Source: Flavobacteriaceae bacterium
GTDB taxonomy: Bacteria > Bacteroidota > Bacteroidia > Flavobacteriales > Flavobacteriaceae
Assembly: GCA_017852395.1 (NCBI GenBank)
Contig: JAFMLE010000004.1
Coordinates: 30,481-94,480, forward strand
Length of the DNA stretch: 64,000 nt
Direction: 5' to 3'
The notes beneath the pieces are model-generated. The model did no database searches. It was not told the origin of the DNA and saw only the letters and a program-made list of their open reading frames with translations. Position numbers and translations under genes: made by a program. Below, piece after piece: positions 7,913 to 16,198 of this stretch. The first letter of the stretch is position 1; each line of letters begins with the position of its first letter.

Positions 7913-9117
7913 TTACTTACAAAAGATCGTATTCCAGTTGGTATCGCCACGGTTTAGCCAGCATTTATGACTGTCCCGGATTTCAAGAACAAACCAATGA
8001 TTTTCTATTTGGGTTAAAAACAATTCAATTTTGATCCCAGCAGTAGAATCATCCGCTAAGCGTTCTATTCGATAATCGACATGCTTGATAAAGCCTTGTT
8101 GGGTAGATTGTTTTAGAGTTTCTAATTCTGAAGGCGCGATTTCGGGAGAAAAATACAACTCCAAAACGTCTTTAGAAGATTTTGGTTTTTGTTGGTTGAT
8201 CTTAGCCTGTAACATCGTGGCATCACCACTATTATAGGGATGATCGCTTTGGATTTCATTAGGCGCACGTTGGTCAGGGGCCCATTTGCTTAATTTTTGC
8301 GCTACCGTTTTGTTAGGACGTAAATAATAAGATGCCTTATAATACAATACGGCACTATTTATTTGGTCTAAGGTTTCTTTTAGAAGGCCTAGATTGTAAA
8401 AAATCGCCGCCTTCTCCTGTTTATTCTCAATAATCTCAAGGGCTTTTATCATCGATTCTTCAGCGGCTTTATACTGTTTGTTTTTTAAATAGAAAAGTCC
8501 CAAGTTACCCAGTGCTCGTGTACTTTTGGGATGATTGACCAAATACAAATTTGTCAGTGCTATCGCCTTTTTGAATTCATTGTTTCTATAAAATTCTTCT
8601 GCCTGATGATTGTAAAACTGATCGTGATTTTTTTGTTTTTTTAACAACGAATAAATATCATATAGATACGAAACTTCGGTTTGATTGGGAGCATCTCTAA
8701 GGGTGAGTTGCAATTGATTGCGCCCATCGTTTATTTTATGAAGTGTTCCATAGCCTTTCGCCCCCCAATTGTCCTCAAAATTAAAGGCCAATGTGGAGTC
8801 TGCTACCATAGTCACGAGAGCTCGAAACTTAAGCAATTTTCCGGGGGAATTCGGGCGGTTTCGATAGCAACCCATAGTGCAGCGTCAATTTCTTCAATCT
8901 TAACATCTATATATGCTTGTCCTGGAGGTTTAATTCCGTACCAGTTATACGAAGTATAGTACTCCCCCAACCACTGCGCATGAAACTTTTTTGGATCTGG
9001 AGGCTCCGAACAATCCAGTATAAGACACAAATCGCAACTGGAGAATAGTATAAAACTTGCAATCGAAAATAAAGGACCTAAAACGCGGAATGTGTAAGGA
9101 TTGGCTCTTAAGAACAT
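7913..9117 (-). pseudogene. TPR-repeat lipoprotein, reading frame broken by a one-base shift
   Basis: Two overlapping frames form one protein. Frame 1 (9117 down to ~8846) has a signal with lipobox FSSC and then a ~60-residue domain ending AALWVAIETARIPP. Frame 2 (from ~8846 to 7913) continues GKLLKFRALVTMVADSTLAF and contains tetratricopeptide-like helices (FKKAIALTNLYLVNHPKSTR, NLGLFYLKNKQYKAAEESMI, IFYNLGLLKETLDQINSAVL) and a C-terminal domain. The junction is at a run of five G (8843-8847; C on the coding strand). One extra base there would restore a 401-residue frame; the total of 1205 bp fits a single missing base. It may be a true pseudogene, a phase-variable tract or a sequencing error. 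Function unknown. Confidence 0.7.
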
Positions 9118-9127
9118 GGCAAATTGA

Positions 9128-9157
9128 TTAGGTTTTCTAAAGTTATAAAAAACCTAA
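9128..9157. repeat. Inverted repeat between the membrane acyltransferase-like gene and the TPR gene
   Basis: A 9-bp perfect inverted repeat (TTAGGTTTT / AAAACCTAA) with a 12-base loop, in the 72-bp gap. It could form a hairpin in the minus-strand transcript. There is no T-run after it, so it is a poor intrinsic terminator. Confidence 0.4.
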
Positions 9158-9189
9158 CGAATAACCGATTTATCCAAATAGAATCATTT

Positions 9190-10362
9190 TCAGACTTTTA
9201 GTCGGATACGATATCGATTTAAAAGTGCGGCCAAACCTATAATGGCAAAAGAAAATAAAAACGATTTTAACAAACCAATACCTCCTACACCAATCGGATT
9301 TGGTAAATCGATCAAGTCGAGAAAAACTAAAATTTGATAGATCAAATACGGAAGCACATAACATGTTAAGGTTTGTGCACCGGCACTTTTGATGGGTCGA
9401 GTCCATGCATCCCAATTTAAAACATCGACCAGGACATAAATTATTAAAAACGTTAAATAAGAGACGCCAATGCTTACAAGGGTCCAAGACGGGGTGGCTC
9501 GAATTTTAGAAAAACCGCCCCAAAACGGTCGCAGTTCCCATCCGTATAATAAGAACACCAGTCCTAAAACAAAAAATACAATCAGTAGCCTTTTTGGGTA
9601 TAATTTTAATTTGTTGAGCAGCACTCCGGCTAGCACTCCCGCCGAAACACAGCTATAATTGGAAGCACTGATTATAAGCCGAATGGGACGTCCTTCACCA
9701 AGCGGTATAAATTCTTGAAGATGAAGCAAATGAAAAACTAAAAATAGAATCGTAACAAATAACAAACGATGACCTACAAACAAAAAGATCAAGCTATTGA
9801 GCAAATACGACCACCCAATCAGTCCAAGAATCCCCCACCACCTGATTTGGATATAGGCAATAGCCGCCTCACTCCCCGACCGATATATCAGCGCTAAGCC
9901 AAGAAGGAGCAACAAGCCAACCAGCTGCAATGTCCGCTGTACATTAGGGGTGATTTTTCCAAGATATTGGTAGTCCATCCACACCAAAAAAAACGCAACA
10001 ACCATTAGGCTGGTCCAAAAAGCTTTGCTGATGGGCATCAACTCCGGTGTAATGTTTGAATAATTCACCAAGAAAAAACCCATTACCAAAAGGGCTAGAG
10101 CTCTAAAAACAATATGGGTAGCGATATGCCGATTTGAAAAACCTTTATTTCTTCTAGCAGCAACAGCAAGAGGTATCGATAAGCCAACAATAAATAGAAA
10201 TGCCGGAAATATAAGATCCGAAAAACCGATAAAATCCTCCGTTGCAGTTGCATGCTCCAACCATTTCGGAATTCCAGAAAGCGTCCAAAAGTCATTGACA
10301 AATATCATCAACAACATTGTGATGGCCCTAAATGCATCAATACTTTTAATCCTATTTGACAT
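9190..10362 (-). CDS. Multi-pass membrane protein, DUF5009 / heparan-alpha-glucosaminide N-acetyltransferase-like
   Basis: 390 aa with about 10-11 membrane helices. The N-terminus IKSIDAFRAITMLLMIFVND and the motif DFIGFSDLIFPAFLFIVGLS (residues ~43-62) are the hallmarks of the HGSNAT/DUF5009/DUF1624 group, transmembrane acyltransferases. In animals HGSNAT carries acetyl groups across the lysosomal membrane onto terminal glucosamine of heparan sulfate. In Bacteroidota the homologues sit in glycan-use loci. It follows the sulfatase gene by 14 bp on the same strand, which suggests both act on the same sulfated aminosugar-containing glycan. Assignment to the superfamily is firm; the acetyl transfer activity is inference. 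Confidence 0.75.
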   Translation of the reverse strand: MSNRIKSIDAFRAITMLLMIFVNDFWTLSGIPKWLEHATATEDFIGFSDLIFPAFLFIVGLSIPLAVAARRNKGFSNRHIATHIVFRALALLVMGFFLVNYSNITPELMPISKAFWTSLMVVAFFLVWMDYQYLGKITPNVQRTLQLVGLLLLLGLALIYRSGSEAAIAYIQIRWWGILGLIGWSYLLNSLIFLFVGHRLLFVTILFLVFHLLHLQEFIPLGEGRPIRLIISASNYSCVSAGVLAGVLLNKLKLYPKRLLIVFFVLGLVFLLYGWELRPFWGGFSKIRATPSWTLVSIGVSYLTFLIIYVLVDVLNWDAWTRPIKSAGAQTLTCYVLPYLIYQILVFLDLIDLPNPIGVGGIGLLKSFLFSFAIIGLAALLNRYRIRLKV

Positions 10363-10376
10363 GGGTTTAGAAGGGA

Positions 10377-11984
10377 TTAGTTTTCTTGATTTTTAAGTGT
10401 ATTTTCTAGATAATACTGATCCATAGCATCACTGTCTTTATACAATTCGCGGAGGTCCACCAATTGCTGATGCAGTTCTGATCTAATATCGGTATAACTC
10501 GGGTCATCATAACGATTATTCATTTCATTGGGGTCGTTTTTGAGGTCATAAAGTTCCCAATGATTGAGGTCATAATAAAAATGAATCAGTTTGTAGTCCT
10601 TGGTACGAATACCATGATGACGCGGTACATTATGTTCGCCCGGATATTCATAATACGTATAATAAAGTGCATTTCGCCATTGGACCGCTTCTTGATCCAA
10701 CAATGGTTTAAATGACATTCCTTGAACATCCGGATCTACAGAAAGTCCAGCATAGTCCATCAAGGTGGGCATAAAGTCAATATTTTGAACCAACTCCTCC
10801 ACTACCAAACCAGGTTTTATTTTTTTGGGATAACGAACCAATAGCGGGGTTCGAAATGATTCTTCATACATGTATCTCTTGTCAAACCATCCGTGTTCCC
10901 CCAAATAAAAGCCTTGATCCGAAGTGTATATAATGATCGTGTTTTCGGACAAACCTTCTGCATCCAAATAATCTAGCACTTCCCCTACTCCATCATCCAC
11001 CGATTGAACCGTGCTCAAATAATCACGCATATAACGGTTGTATTTCCAAAGTGCCAATGCCTGACCCTTTGGATCTTGAATCATAAAATCAGAAATGATT
11101 TTTTGATAATGCGCATCCCAACGGGATTGCTGTTCAGCACTCATACGGTCATAGTTGTTTTGAAAAAAAGAACGGTAGGGCGATTTTATCGTGTTTCCTT
11201 GATCCAAGAGCTTCAGATCGTAAACCAAATCAAGGTCTTTGAAAACGCCCATTTCATGTTGTGCTGCTGCAGGTCTACCCGCATAATCATCAAAGAAATT
11301 GTTTGGCACTTCAAAATTTACGGTTTCGAAAGCCTCAAAATAGCGCGGCTCGGGCATCCACATTCTATGCGGTGCTTTTTGGTTATAAAAAAGGACAAAA
11401 GGTTGGTCCGATGCTCTTTTATTTTTGAGCCAATCTAAGGCAAATTGTGTCGTCAGTGTGGTAACATATCCCTGATGTTGCGTTCTCACGCCATTTTCAA
11501 TAAAATCGGGATTATAATAATGACCTTGTCCCGGCAACACGTTATAATAATCAAAACCTTGTGGTGTACCATCCAGATGTATTTTCCCGATAAGCGCCGT
11601 TTGATAACCGCCCCTTTTTAGGGATTTGGCAAGATTGTTTTGATTCCAATCAAAAGGGTGAAAATTATCGACCTTGCCATTTATATGGCTGTGTTTGCCG
11701 GTCAATATTGCACTACGACTTGGCGCACATATCGAATTGGACACAAAACTACGCGTAAACAATGCCCCTTCTCGGGCAATCCGATCTATGTTTGGGGTCT
11801 GATTGAGCTTATGGCCATAAGCGCTTATCGCTTGATAGGCATGATCGTCACTAAGAATAAATATAATATTAGGCGGTGGGTCGTTGTCGGCTTGTTTCGA
11901 ATCCGATTGACAACCGAATAAAAAAACAAGAATGCTTACAAAAACGACCCACCGCCATGGGAATAAAACCGTATAGTTGTTCAA
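10377..11984 (-). CDS. Lipoprotein sulfatase, family S1 (N-acetylglucosamine-6-sulfatase-like)
   Basis: 535 aa, TTG start (no in-frame ATG precedes the signal). A lipoprotein signal ends in FLFGC (Cys25), so it should be membrane anchored. The metal site opens IIFILSDDHAY (Asp46/Asp47) and the sulfatase signature is CAPSRSAILTGKHSH with Cys86 as the residue converted to formylglycine and Arg90. Later motifs: ALIGKIHLDG, IIIYTSDQGFYLGEHGWFDK, TPLLVRYP, and the C-terminal DUF4976-like end LYDLKNDPNEMNN. The pattern most resembles S1_11-type GlcNAc-6-sulfatases, but substrate is not proven. It precedes the HGSNAT-like gene (14 bp) as a likely two-gene unit. Confidence 0.88.
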   Translation of the reverse strand: MNNYTVLFPWRWVVFVSILVFLFGCQSDSKQADNDPPPNIIFILSDDHAYQAISAYGHKLNQTPNIDRIAREGALFTRSFVSNSICAPSRSAILTGKHSHINGKVDNFHPFDWNQNNLAKSLKRGGYQTALIGKIHLDGTPQGFDYYNVLPGQGHYYNPDFIENGVRTQHQGYVTTLTTQFALDWLKNKRASDQPFVLFYNQKAPHRMWMPEPRYFEAFETVNFEVPNNFFDDYAGRPAAAQHEMGVFKDLDLVYDLKLLDQGNTIKSPYRSFFQNNYDRMSAEQQSRWDAHYQKIISDFMIQDPKGQALALWKYNRYMRDYLSTVQSVDDGVGEVLDYLDAEGLSENTIIIYTSDQGFYLGEHGWFDKRYMYEESFRTPLLVRYPKKIKPGLVVEELVQNIDFMPTLMDYAGLSVDPDVQGMSFKPLLDQEAVQWRNALYYTYYEYPGEHNVPRHHGIRTKDYKLIHFYYDLNHWELYDLKNDPNEMNNRYDDPSYTDIRSELHQQLVDLRELYKDSDAMDQYYLENTLKNQEN

Positions 11985-12050
11985 AGAATTATAATTGATA
12001 ATCCTAAGATACTAAGTTTTATCTAAAAAAATCAAAGCATCATCGGGCAG

Positions 12051-12392
12051 CTATTGCTTGCGCTCATAGAGGCAACATAGTGGCAAATTGGCATATACTT
12101 CATCATTTGCGGTTGCCTTTTTGGTGTCGTGACCGGCCTGAGCAATGGCATTGTGGACCTCTAAAATGTCAAGCTTTTGGGCGTTATAAATAAGCATCAA
12201 TTGGTTGCTAGGAATATCCCAATTGGCCATTTTTACACCTTTGACATCAAGCGCGGCTTTTTCGATGCGCTTTTTACACATCTCACAATTGCCCACCACT
12301 TCAAATTGCGCTTTTTCTTTTTTAGAGTTGCCAGTTTGAGCTTGTAACCCAAGGGACAAACAGAAGAAAACATATAAGAATAAATTTTTCAT
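12051..12392 (-). CDS. Secreted heavy-metal-associated (HMA) domain protein
   Basis: 113 aa with a Sec signal (MKNLFLYVFFCLSLGLQAQT). The HMA domain follows: FEVVGNCEMCKKRIEKA with metal-binding Cys36 and Cys39 (CxxC), then VKMANWDIPSNQLMLIY and the HNAIAQAGHDT end typical of copper chaperone/MerP-like folds. C-terminal NLPLCCLYERKQ adds two adjacent cysteines. It lies 9 bp after the TonB-dependent receptor and is co-transcribed with it. Probable role: periplasmic capture of a soft metal such as copper. Metal identity is inferred from family. Confidence 0.85.
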   Translation of the reverse strand: MKNLFLYVFFCLSLGLQAQTGNSKKEKAQFEVVGNCEMCKKRIEKAALDVKGVKMANWDIPSNQLMLIYNAQKLDILEVHNAIAQAGHDTKKATANDEVYANLPLCCLYERKQ

Positions 12393-12401
12393 ATCATAAA
12401 T

Positions 12402-14627
12402 TTATAAATTCCATCGTAAACCCGTATAAATCATCCGACCAAAAACGGGCGCATAGACTTGTGCAGTATCAAATGTATTGGCAAATGGATTATCCGCTTC
12501 GATAATCGGATTGGCTTGGGTATAATTGCCGATGTTTTCTAAACCTGCATATATTTCAAAATCGGCAGAAAAAGCACGTGTTAGCTGGCTGTTCAATAAA
12601 GTATAGGCTGCAACCATTTTGGAAGGCATGTTGTCGTTTTGCGCAACGACACGCTGTTTGCCCACACCATGGTAGGTAAAGTCCCAACGCCATTGTTTTC
12701 CTTTGTCGGTTGTGATGCTTTCCCAGCCAACATTGGCAAAATAGCGGTGCTGAGCTTGTAATGGGCGTTGCAAAAACCCACTACGATACGCCGTTTTAAC
12801 ATCATAGTTTTTATAGGCAAAACGATACGACCAGGTGTTGGAGGGCGCATAGTCAAAAGAGATTTGCAAACTGTTCGCCCTACTTTTTCCATCGAGATTA
12901 TAGAAAGAAATTTCTGTTGGGCGTTCCCAGTCCACCACAACTTGGTTGTCAAATTGGGTAATATAATAATCTATCGTAATATCTGCATTTTGATCTCCAG
13001 AAAGCAATATTTTACGCAAGCTCAGACCGTAGTTCCATGCTTTTTCGGGGTCCAATCCGTAAATGCTACCACCCGTATTTTGAATGTTTATCGTACGGTT
13101 GGTGCCAAATAAAGTCTGGTTTTCGGCAAAAATATTTGCCGCTTTACGCCCGGCGCCAACAGAAGCTCTCAAAATCGTTTTAGGGTCAGGCAGGTAGCGT
13201 AAATGCATCCTCGGGGTTAAAAAAGTACCCAAGTTGTTGTGCTGATCGATTCGCAGCCCCCCTACCCAACTAAAATTTTCTTTGTTGTCGTACGAATATT
13301 CAAAAAAGGCGGCAACAGTTCGGTCGATTCGATCCCAATTTTTGGCATCTACACGCTCTTGATACCGATCATAACTAAAATTGATTCCACTCTTAAAGGT
13401 ATTGTTGGTGTTACCAATAATAGAATTATAAAGCAAATTGACAAAACCACTGTCCTGCAAAATGTCATAACGCCGATTGCCAAAATAGGCTTCTTGATCG
13501 TGTTGACTATAAGCGCCTTGAAAGCCAAAACTCGTATACGGAATTTCTGGAATCACATAACCCATTTTGAAGGCGGTATCCCATCGGCGGGTTTTAATCT
13601 CACTACCCCAAATGGTTGAATTGTTTTTTTGGGGGTCAAAAGCCACTTGTCCTACTTGCTTTTCATCATTCATAAAACGCAAATTGACAAAGCCTACCCA
13701 CCCCTTTTCGGCATCGGTATATTGCCAGCGATTGAGGATGTTGAATTGCTGTGCTAATGGGGCATCGAGAAAACCGTCCTTGTTTTGATCCATTTTTTGG
13801 TTTCGCTGGTTGCCGTGCAAATAAAGGCCTGCGTGCCATTTGTCATTGAGTGCACTGTTGAGATGACCGTTGAATTCCATACGCCCATTGGCCGATCTAA
13901 AAAGATTGATAAAACGTGGGGTGGCGGTAAAGGGCTTCTGAAGTTCCGTGTTGATTTGACCGGCAATACTTTCAAAACCATTGACAACGCTCCCCGCCCC
14001 TTTTGTGATTTGAATACTTTCGATCCAGGGTCCTGGGGTAAACGTCAATCCATAGGCCTGTGATGCGCCACGAACCATGGGAATGTTTTCTTCTGTTATC
14101 AGCAAATAGGGACTTGTAAGTCCCAGCATTTTTATTTGCTTGGTACCCGTAAGCGCATCCGAAAAATTGACGTCTATAGCAGGGTTGGTTTCAAAACTTT
14201 CAGACAAATTACAACAGGCTGCTTTAAGCAATTCTGCGCTGTTTACTGTCAAGATATTTTGAGTTTCGATATAGGATTTTTGCACCGCTTTTTTTCGCTG
14301 TGCCAAAGTAATTTCGTCCAAAGAATTGCTGTCGTCTTCACGCATAAAGTGAATTAATTTCTTGGAAGGATCACTAATGGTTAGGGTGTCGGTTTTAAAA
14401 CCGATATAGCTAATTACCAATCGACTTTGATCGGTTGCAATGGGGATTGAAAAATCACCGTTGTCGTCAGTTGTACTTCCAAGCGAGGTATTGAGCCAAT
14501 AAATGCTGGCCCCAGCAAGGGCTTCCGTTTCTGAGGTTGCTCTAAAAACGACTTTGCCGGTAAGTTGTTGTTGTGCTTGCGAGTTAAAAACCACCGCAAG
14601 ACAGAGGGTAATTAAACTGTTTTTCAA
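12402..14627 (-). CDS. TonB-dependent outer membrane receptor, metal-linked
   Basis: 741 aa with a signal ending in SQAQQ. Residues ~20-100 are a carboxypeptidase-regulatory-like domain (LAGASIYWLNTSLGSTTDDNGD), a plug domain follows (LLKAACCNLSESFETNPAID, GPWIESIQITKGAGSVVNGF), then a 22-strand-type barrel ending in the aromatic terminus GLRWNL. The CC pair in AACCNLSES at the start of the plug is typical of the clade found next to HMA and HYC_CC_PP proteins, and could bind metal. It should import a metal or metal complex using TonB energy. It is 9 bp upstream of the HMA gene and 52 bp downstream of the HYC_CC_PP gene. Confidence 0.87.
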   Translation of the reverse strand: MKNSLITLCLAVVFNSQAQQQLTGKVVFRATSETEALAGASIYWLNTSLGSTTDDNGDFSIPIATDQSRLVISYIGFKTDTLTISDPSKKLIHFMREDDSNSLDEITLAQRKKAVQKSYIETQNILTVNSAELLKAACCNLSESFETNPAIDVNFSDALTGTKQIKMLGLTSPYLLITEENIPMVRGASQAYGLTFTPGPWIESIQITKGAGSVVNGFESIAGQINTELQKPFTATPRFINLFRSANGRMEFNGHLNSALNDKWHAGLYLHGNQRNQKMDQNKDGFLDAPLAQQFNILNRWQYTDAEKGWVGFVNLRFMNDEKQVGQVAFDPQKNNSTIWGSEIKTRRWDTAFKMGYVIPEIPYTSFGFQGAYSQHDQEAYFGNRRYDILQDSGFVNLLYNSIIGNTNNTFKSGINFSYDRYQERVDAKNWDRIDRTVAAFFEYSYDNKENFSWVGGLRIDQHNNLGTFLTPRMHLRYLPDPKTILRASVGAGRKAANIFAENQTLFGTNRTINIQNTGGSIYGLDPEKAWNYGLSLRKILLSGDQNADITIDYYITQFDNQVVVDWERPTEISFYNLDGKSRANSLQISFDYAPSNTWSYRFAYKNYDVKTAYRSGFLQRPLQAQHRYFANVGWESITTDKGKQWRWDFTYHGVGKQRVVAQNDNMPSKMVAAYTLLNSQLTRAFSADFEIYAGLENIGNYTQANPIIEADNPFANTFDTAQVYAPVFGRMIYTGLRWNL

Positions 14628-14679
14628 TGAATTCTTTTTAGGTTATACGTTAAGTGATGATGGGAAAACTTAAACGTTT

Positions 14680-15096
14680 TTAGCCGTAAAAAGTAAATTG
14701 ATGATAGTGAAGAAAAAGGCGCCTCATGGGGCTTGGTGGGGCAACTATATCCGTTTTTGCCAATGCAAAAGTTGTCGGTTGTATGATTTCAAAAAAAGGT
14801 GCTTTTTGAACCTGAAAAACAGGAAACTCGTAGGTGACCTGGGTCAAATGTTTGTTGCTGTCATCTTGCAAAAAAACAATGGTATCCGAACAACAACCGA
14901 TGGCCTTGATTGTCTGCGACTCACAAGAAATTGCCTGAACGGTTTCGCCCTCCATTCCACAACTTTCGGGCGAACCAGCCCAAGAAACAGAAGCAATATG
15001 CGCACCACAGCGGTGGATATTTAGCGCCAAACCAACATGAGTTCCGAGCAGGAACAACGCTAGAAAAAATGATGCAACTTTTAAGGAACGGTTCAT
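14680..15096 (-). CDS. HYC_CC_PP family membrane-associated protein
   Basis: 138 aa. N-terminal signal/membrane helix (residues ~5-25), then the family landmarks: NIHRCG (His28-Arg-Cys30, where the eponymous motif has HYC), additional Cys46 and Cys58, the CC pair GCCSD (Cys68-Cys69), and APPSP (Pro120-Pro121) near the C-terminus. Family function is unknown, but members are regularly next to TonB receptors and HMA proteins, as here. Four or more cysteines suggest metal or disulfide chemistry in the periplasm. First gene of the probable HYC_CC_PP-TonB receptor-HMA operon. Confidence 0.75.
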   Translation of the reverse strand: MNRSLKVASFFLALFLLGTHVGLALNIHRCGAHIASVSWAGSPESCGMEGETVQAISCESQTIKAIGCCSDTIVFLQDDSNKHLTQVTYEFPVFQVQKAPFFEIIQPTTFALAKTDIVAPPSPMRRLFLHYHQFTFYG

Positions 15097-15100
15097 GCTA

Positions 15101-15108
15101 CAAAACTA
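15101..15108 (-). promoter_or_regulatory. Candidate -7 element TAGTTTTG for the metal cluster
   Basis: Exact TAnnTTTG match 5 bp upstream of the HYC_CC_PP start codon, which would give a nearly leaderless mRNA if used. Confidence 0.45.
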
Positions 15109-15123
15109 CAAAATAAAACAGAA

Positions 15124-15495
15124 TTAGTATAGATCATTACATTCTGCTTGACGTGTGTCTATAAGCTGCAAAATTTTCCAACGGCCGTCTTGCCATAGCA
15201 GGGTAAAGTTATTGACCCCACAGTGGCTCAATTTGCCGTCTAATAAAAATTGATACGGCACCCACACTTGCGCCATTGGGACATCCAATAATATGGAAGG
15301 GCTTCCCAATTTTTCTTCCCAAACAGGGGCTTGTGATCGTTGCACCACCCCTTGTATAAAATCCGAAATGTTTACGGTCCTCAATACCGTAATTCCGGAG
15401 GCATTAACACGTGTGCTTTGCAAGGTTGCCTCTTCATGAAAAGCAGCTTCTTCGGCTTGCTCTTTTGTCATCTCGCCGTTGTGATTAGCTTTCAA
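15124..15495 (-). CDS. NTF2-like (SnoaL/DUF4440-type) protein, N-terminus short
   Basis: Up to 123 aa from TTG 15495; an ATG at 15471 would give 115 aa. HEEATLQSTRVNASGITVLR, VPMAQVWVPYQFLLDGKLSH and LLWQDGRWKILQLIDTRQ match a flavobacterial NTF2-like family of about 150 residues. Family members usually begin with a longer first helix (FFEGFH-like segment) and often a signal; here that helix is cut to MTKEQAEEAAFHEE and the frame is closed by a stop at 15523. It therefore either uses an unusual start or has lost its N-terminus. It is the last gene after the his operon, 8 bp after the DUF2461 gene. No enzymatic role can be assigned. Confidence 0.6.
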   Translation of the reverse strand: MKANHNGEMTKEQAEEAAFHEEATLQSTRVNASGITVLRTVNISDFIQGVVQRSQAPVWEEKLGSPSILLDVPMAQVWVPYQFLLDGKLSHCGVNNFTLLWQDGRWKILQLIDTRQAECNDLY

Positions 15496-15503
15496 ATTAT
15501 ATT

Positions 15504-16175
15504 TTAGTACAACGGCTCGCCGTTAAGATTGGTGGTTAATACGGCTGAAAAATAATCCAACAATGGACGTAAGGCCAGAAAAGCATTACACACACGGTCA
15601 TAAAACGCGGGGTCAAGAACCTCCTGGTCGCTTAGCTTTTTGGTAAATATGTATTGCTTTTTACGGATCAGGTCAATGTCAGGATGTTCTTTATTAAAGT
15701 TTTTGGGAGCGGTTTTGAGTTCTTCTCCCGTCAATCCATCCCAGTGGGTGGCAAATGATTTTGCGTTTAGCAACGTCCGTAACTCGGCGGCATCGATTTC
15801 CAATTCTTTACGAATCCGGTACAAATCTTCTTTGTTGGGATCCCAAAATCCAGCACCCAAAAAAGATGCTCCGGGTTTGATATGGATATAATAGCCGCCG
15901 CGGTAAAGGGGTTTTTCGCGGTGAAAGGCCATACCAAAATGGGTTTTGTAGGGGGTTTTATCGTTCGAAAAACGAACGTCTCGGTAAATACGAAACAACT
16001 TTACTTTGTCAATGTGTTCTGAGGGTCCGATTGCATTCAAAATTTGCAGACCAAACGCTTTAACATCATCCTCAAGGGATTTAAATCGGGGTTTTTGTGA
16101 TTCAAACCACTCACGGTTGTTGTTTTGCTCTAAGGCCTTAAAAAAGGGAAGGATATCGGGGTTTACTACGGGCAT
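15504..16175 (-). CDS. DUF2461 family protein (TIGR02453)
   Basis: 223 aa, standard length. Family motifs: ALEQNNNREWFESQKPRF (residues ~13-30), FRIYRDVRFSNDKTPYKTHF (~62-81), YRGGYYIHIKPGASFLGAGF (~91-110), then a helical half. The function of DUF2461 is unknown; proteins are widespread in bacteria and some fungi. It lies 23 bp after hisIE on the same strand and may be co-transcribed with the his operon, though nothing in the family links it to histidine. Confidence 0.88.
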   Translation of the reverse strand: MPVVNPDILPFFKALEQNNNREWFESQKPRFKSLEDDVKAFGLQILNAIGPSEHIDKVKLFRIYRDVRFSNDKTPYKTHFGMAFHREKPLYRGGYYIHIKPGASFLGAGFWDPNKEDLYRIRKELEIDAAELRTLLNAKSFATHWDGLTGEELKTAPKNFNKEHPDIDLIRKKQYIFTKKLSDQEVLDPAFYDRVCNAFLALRPLLDYFSAVLTTNLNGEPLY

Positions 16176-16198
16176 TTTTGTTTTTAAAGTACAAAAAA

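Noticed and set aside
9128..9157. Intrinsic terminator after the HGSNAT-like gene
   Set aside because: Stem is A/T-rich with a long loop and no T-run follows; kept only as an inverted repeat.
12593..12952. Open frame of 119 codons inside the TonB receptor region
   Set aside because: Shadow of the receptor gene in another frame; no conserved motif and no gap between real genes.
13239..13619. Open plus-strand frame of 126 codons opposite the TonB receptor
   Set aside because: Antisense shadow; composition without any domain.
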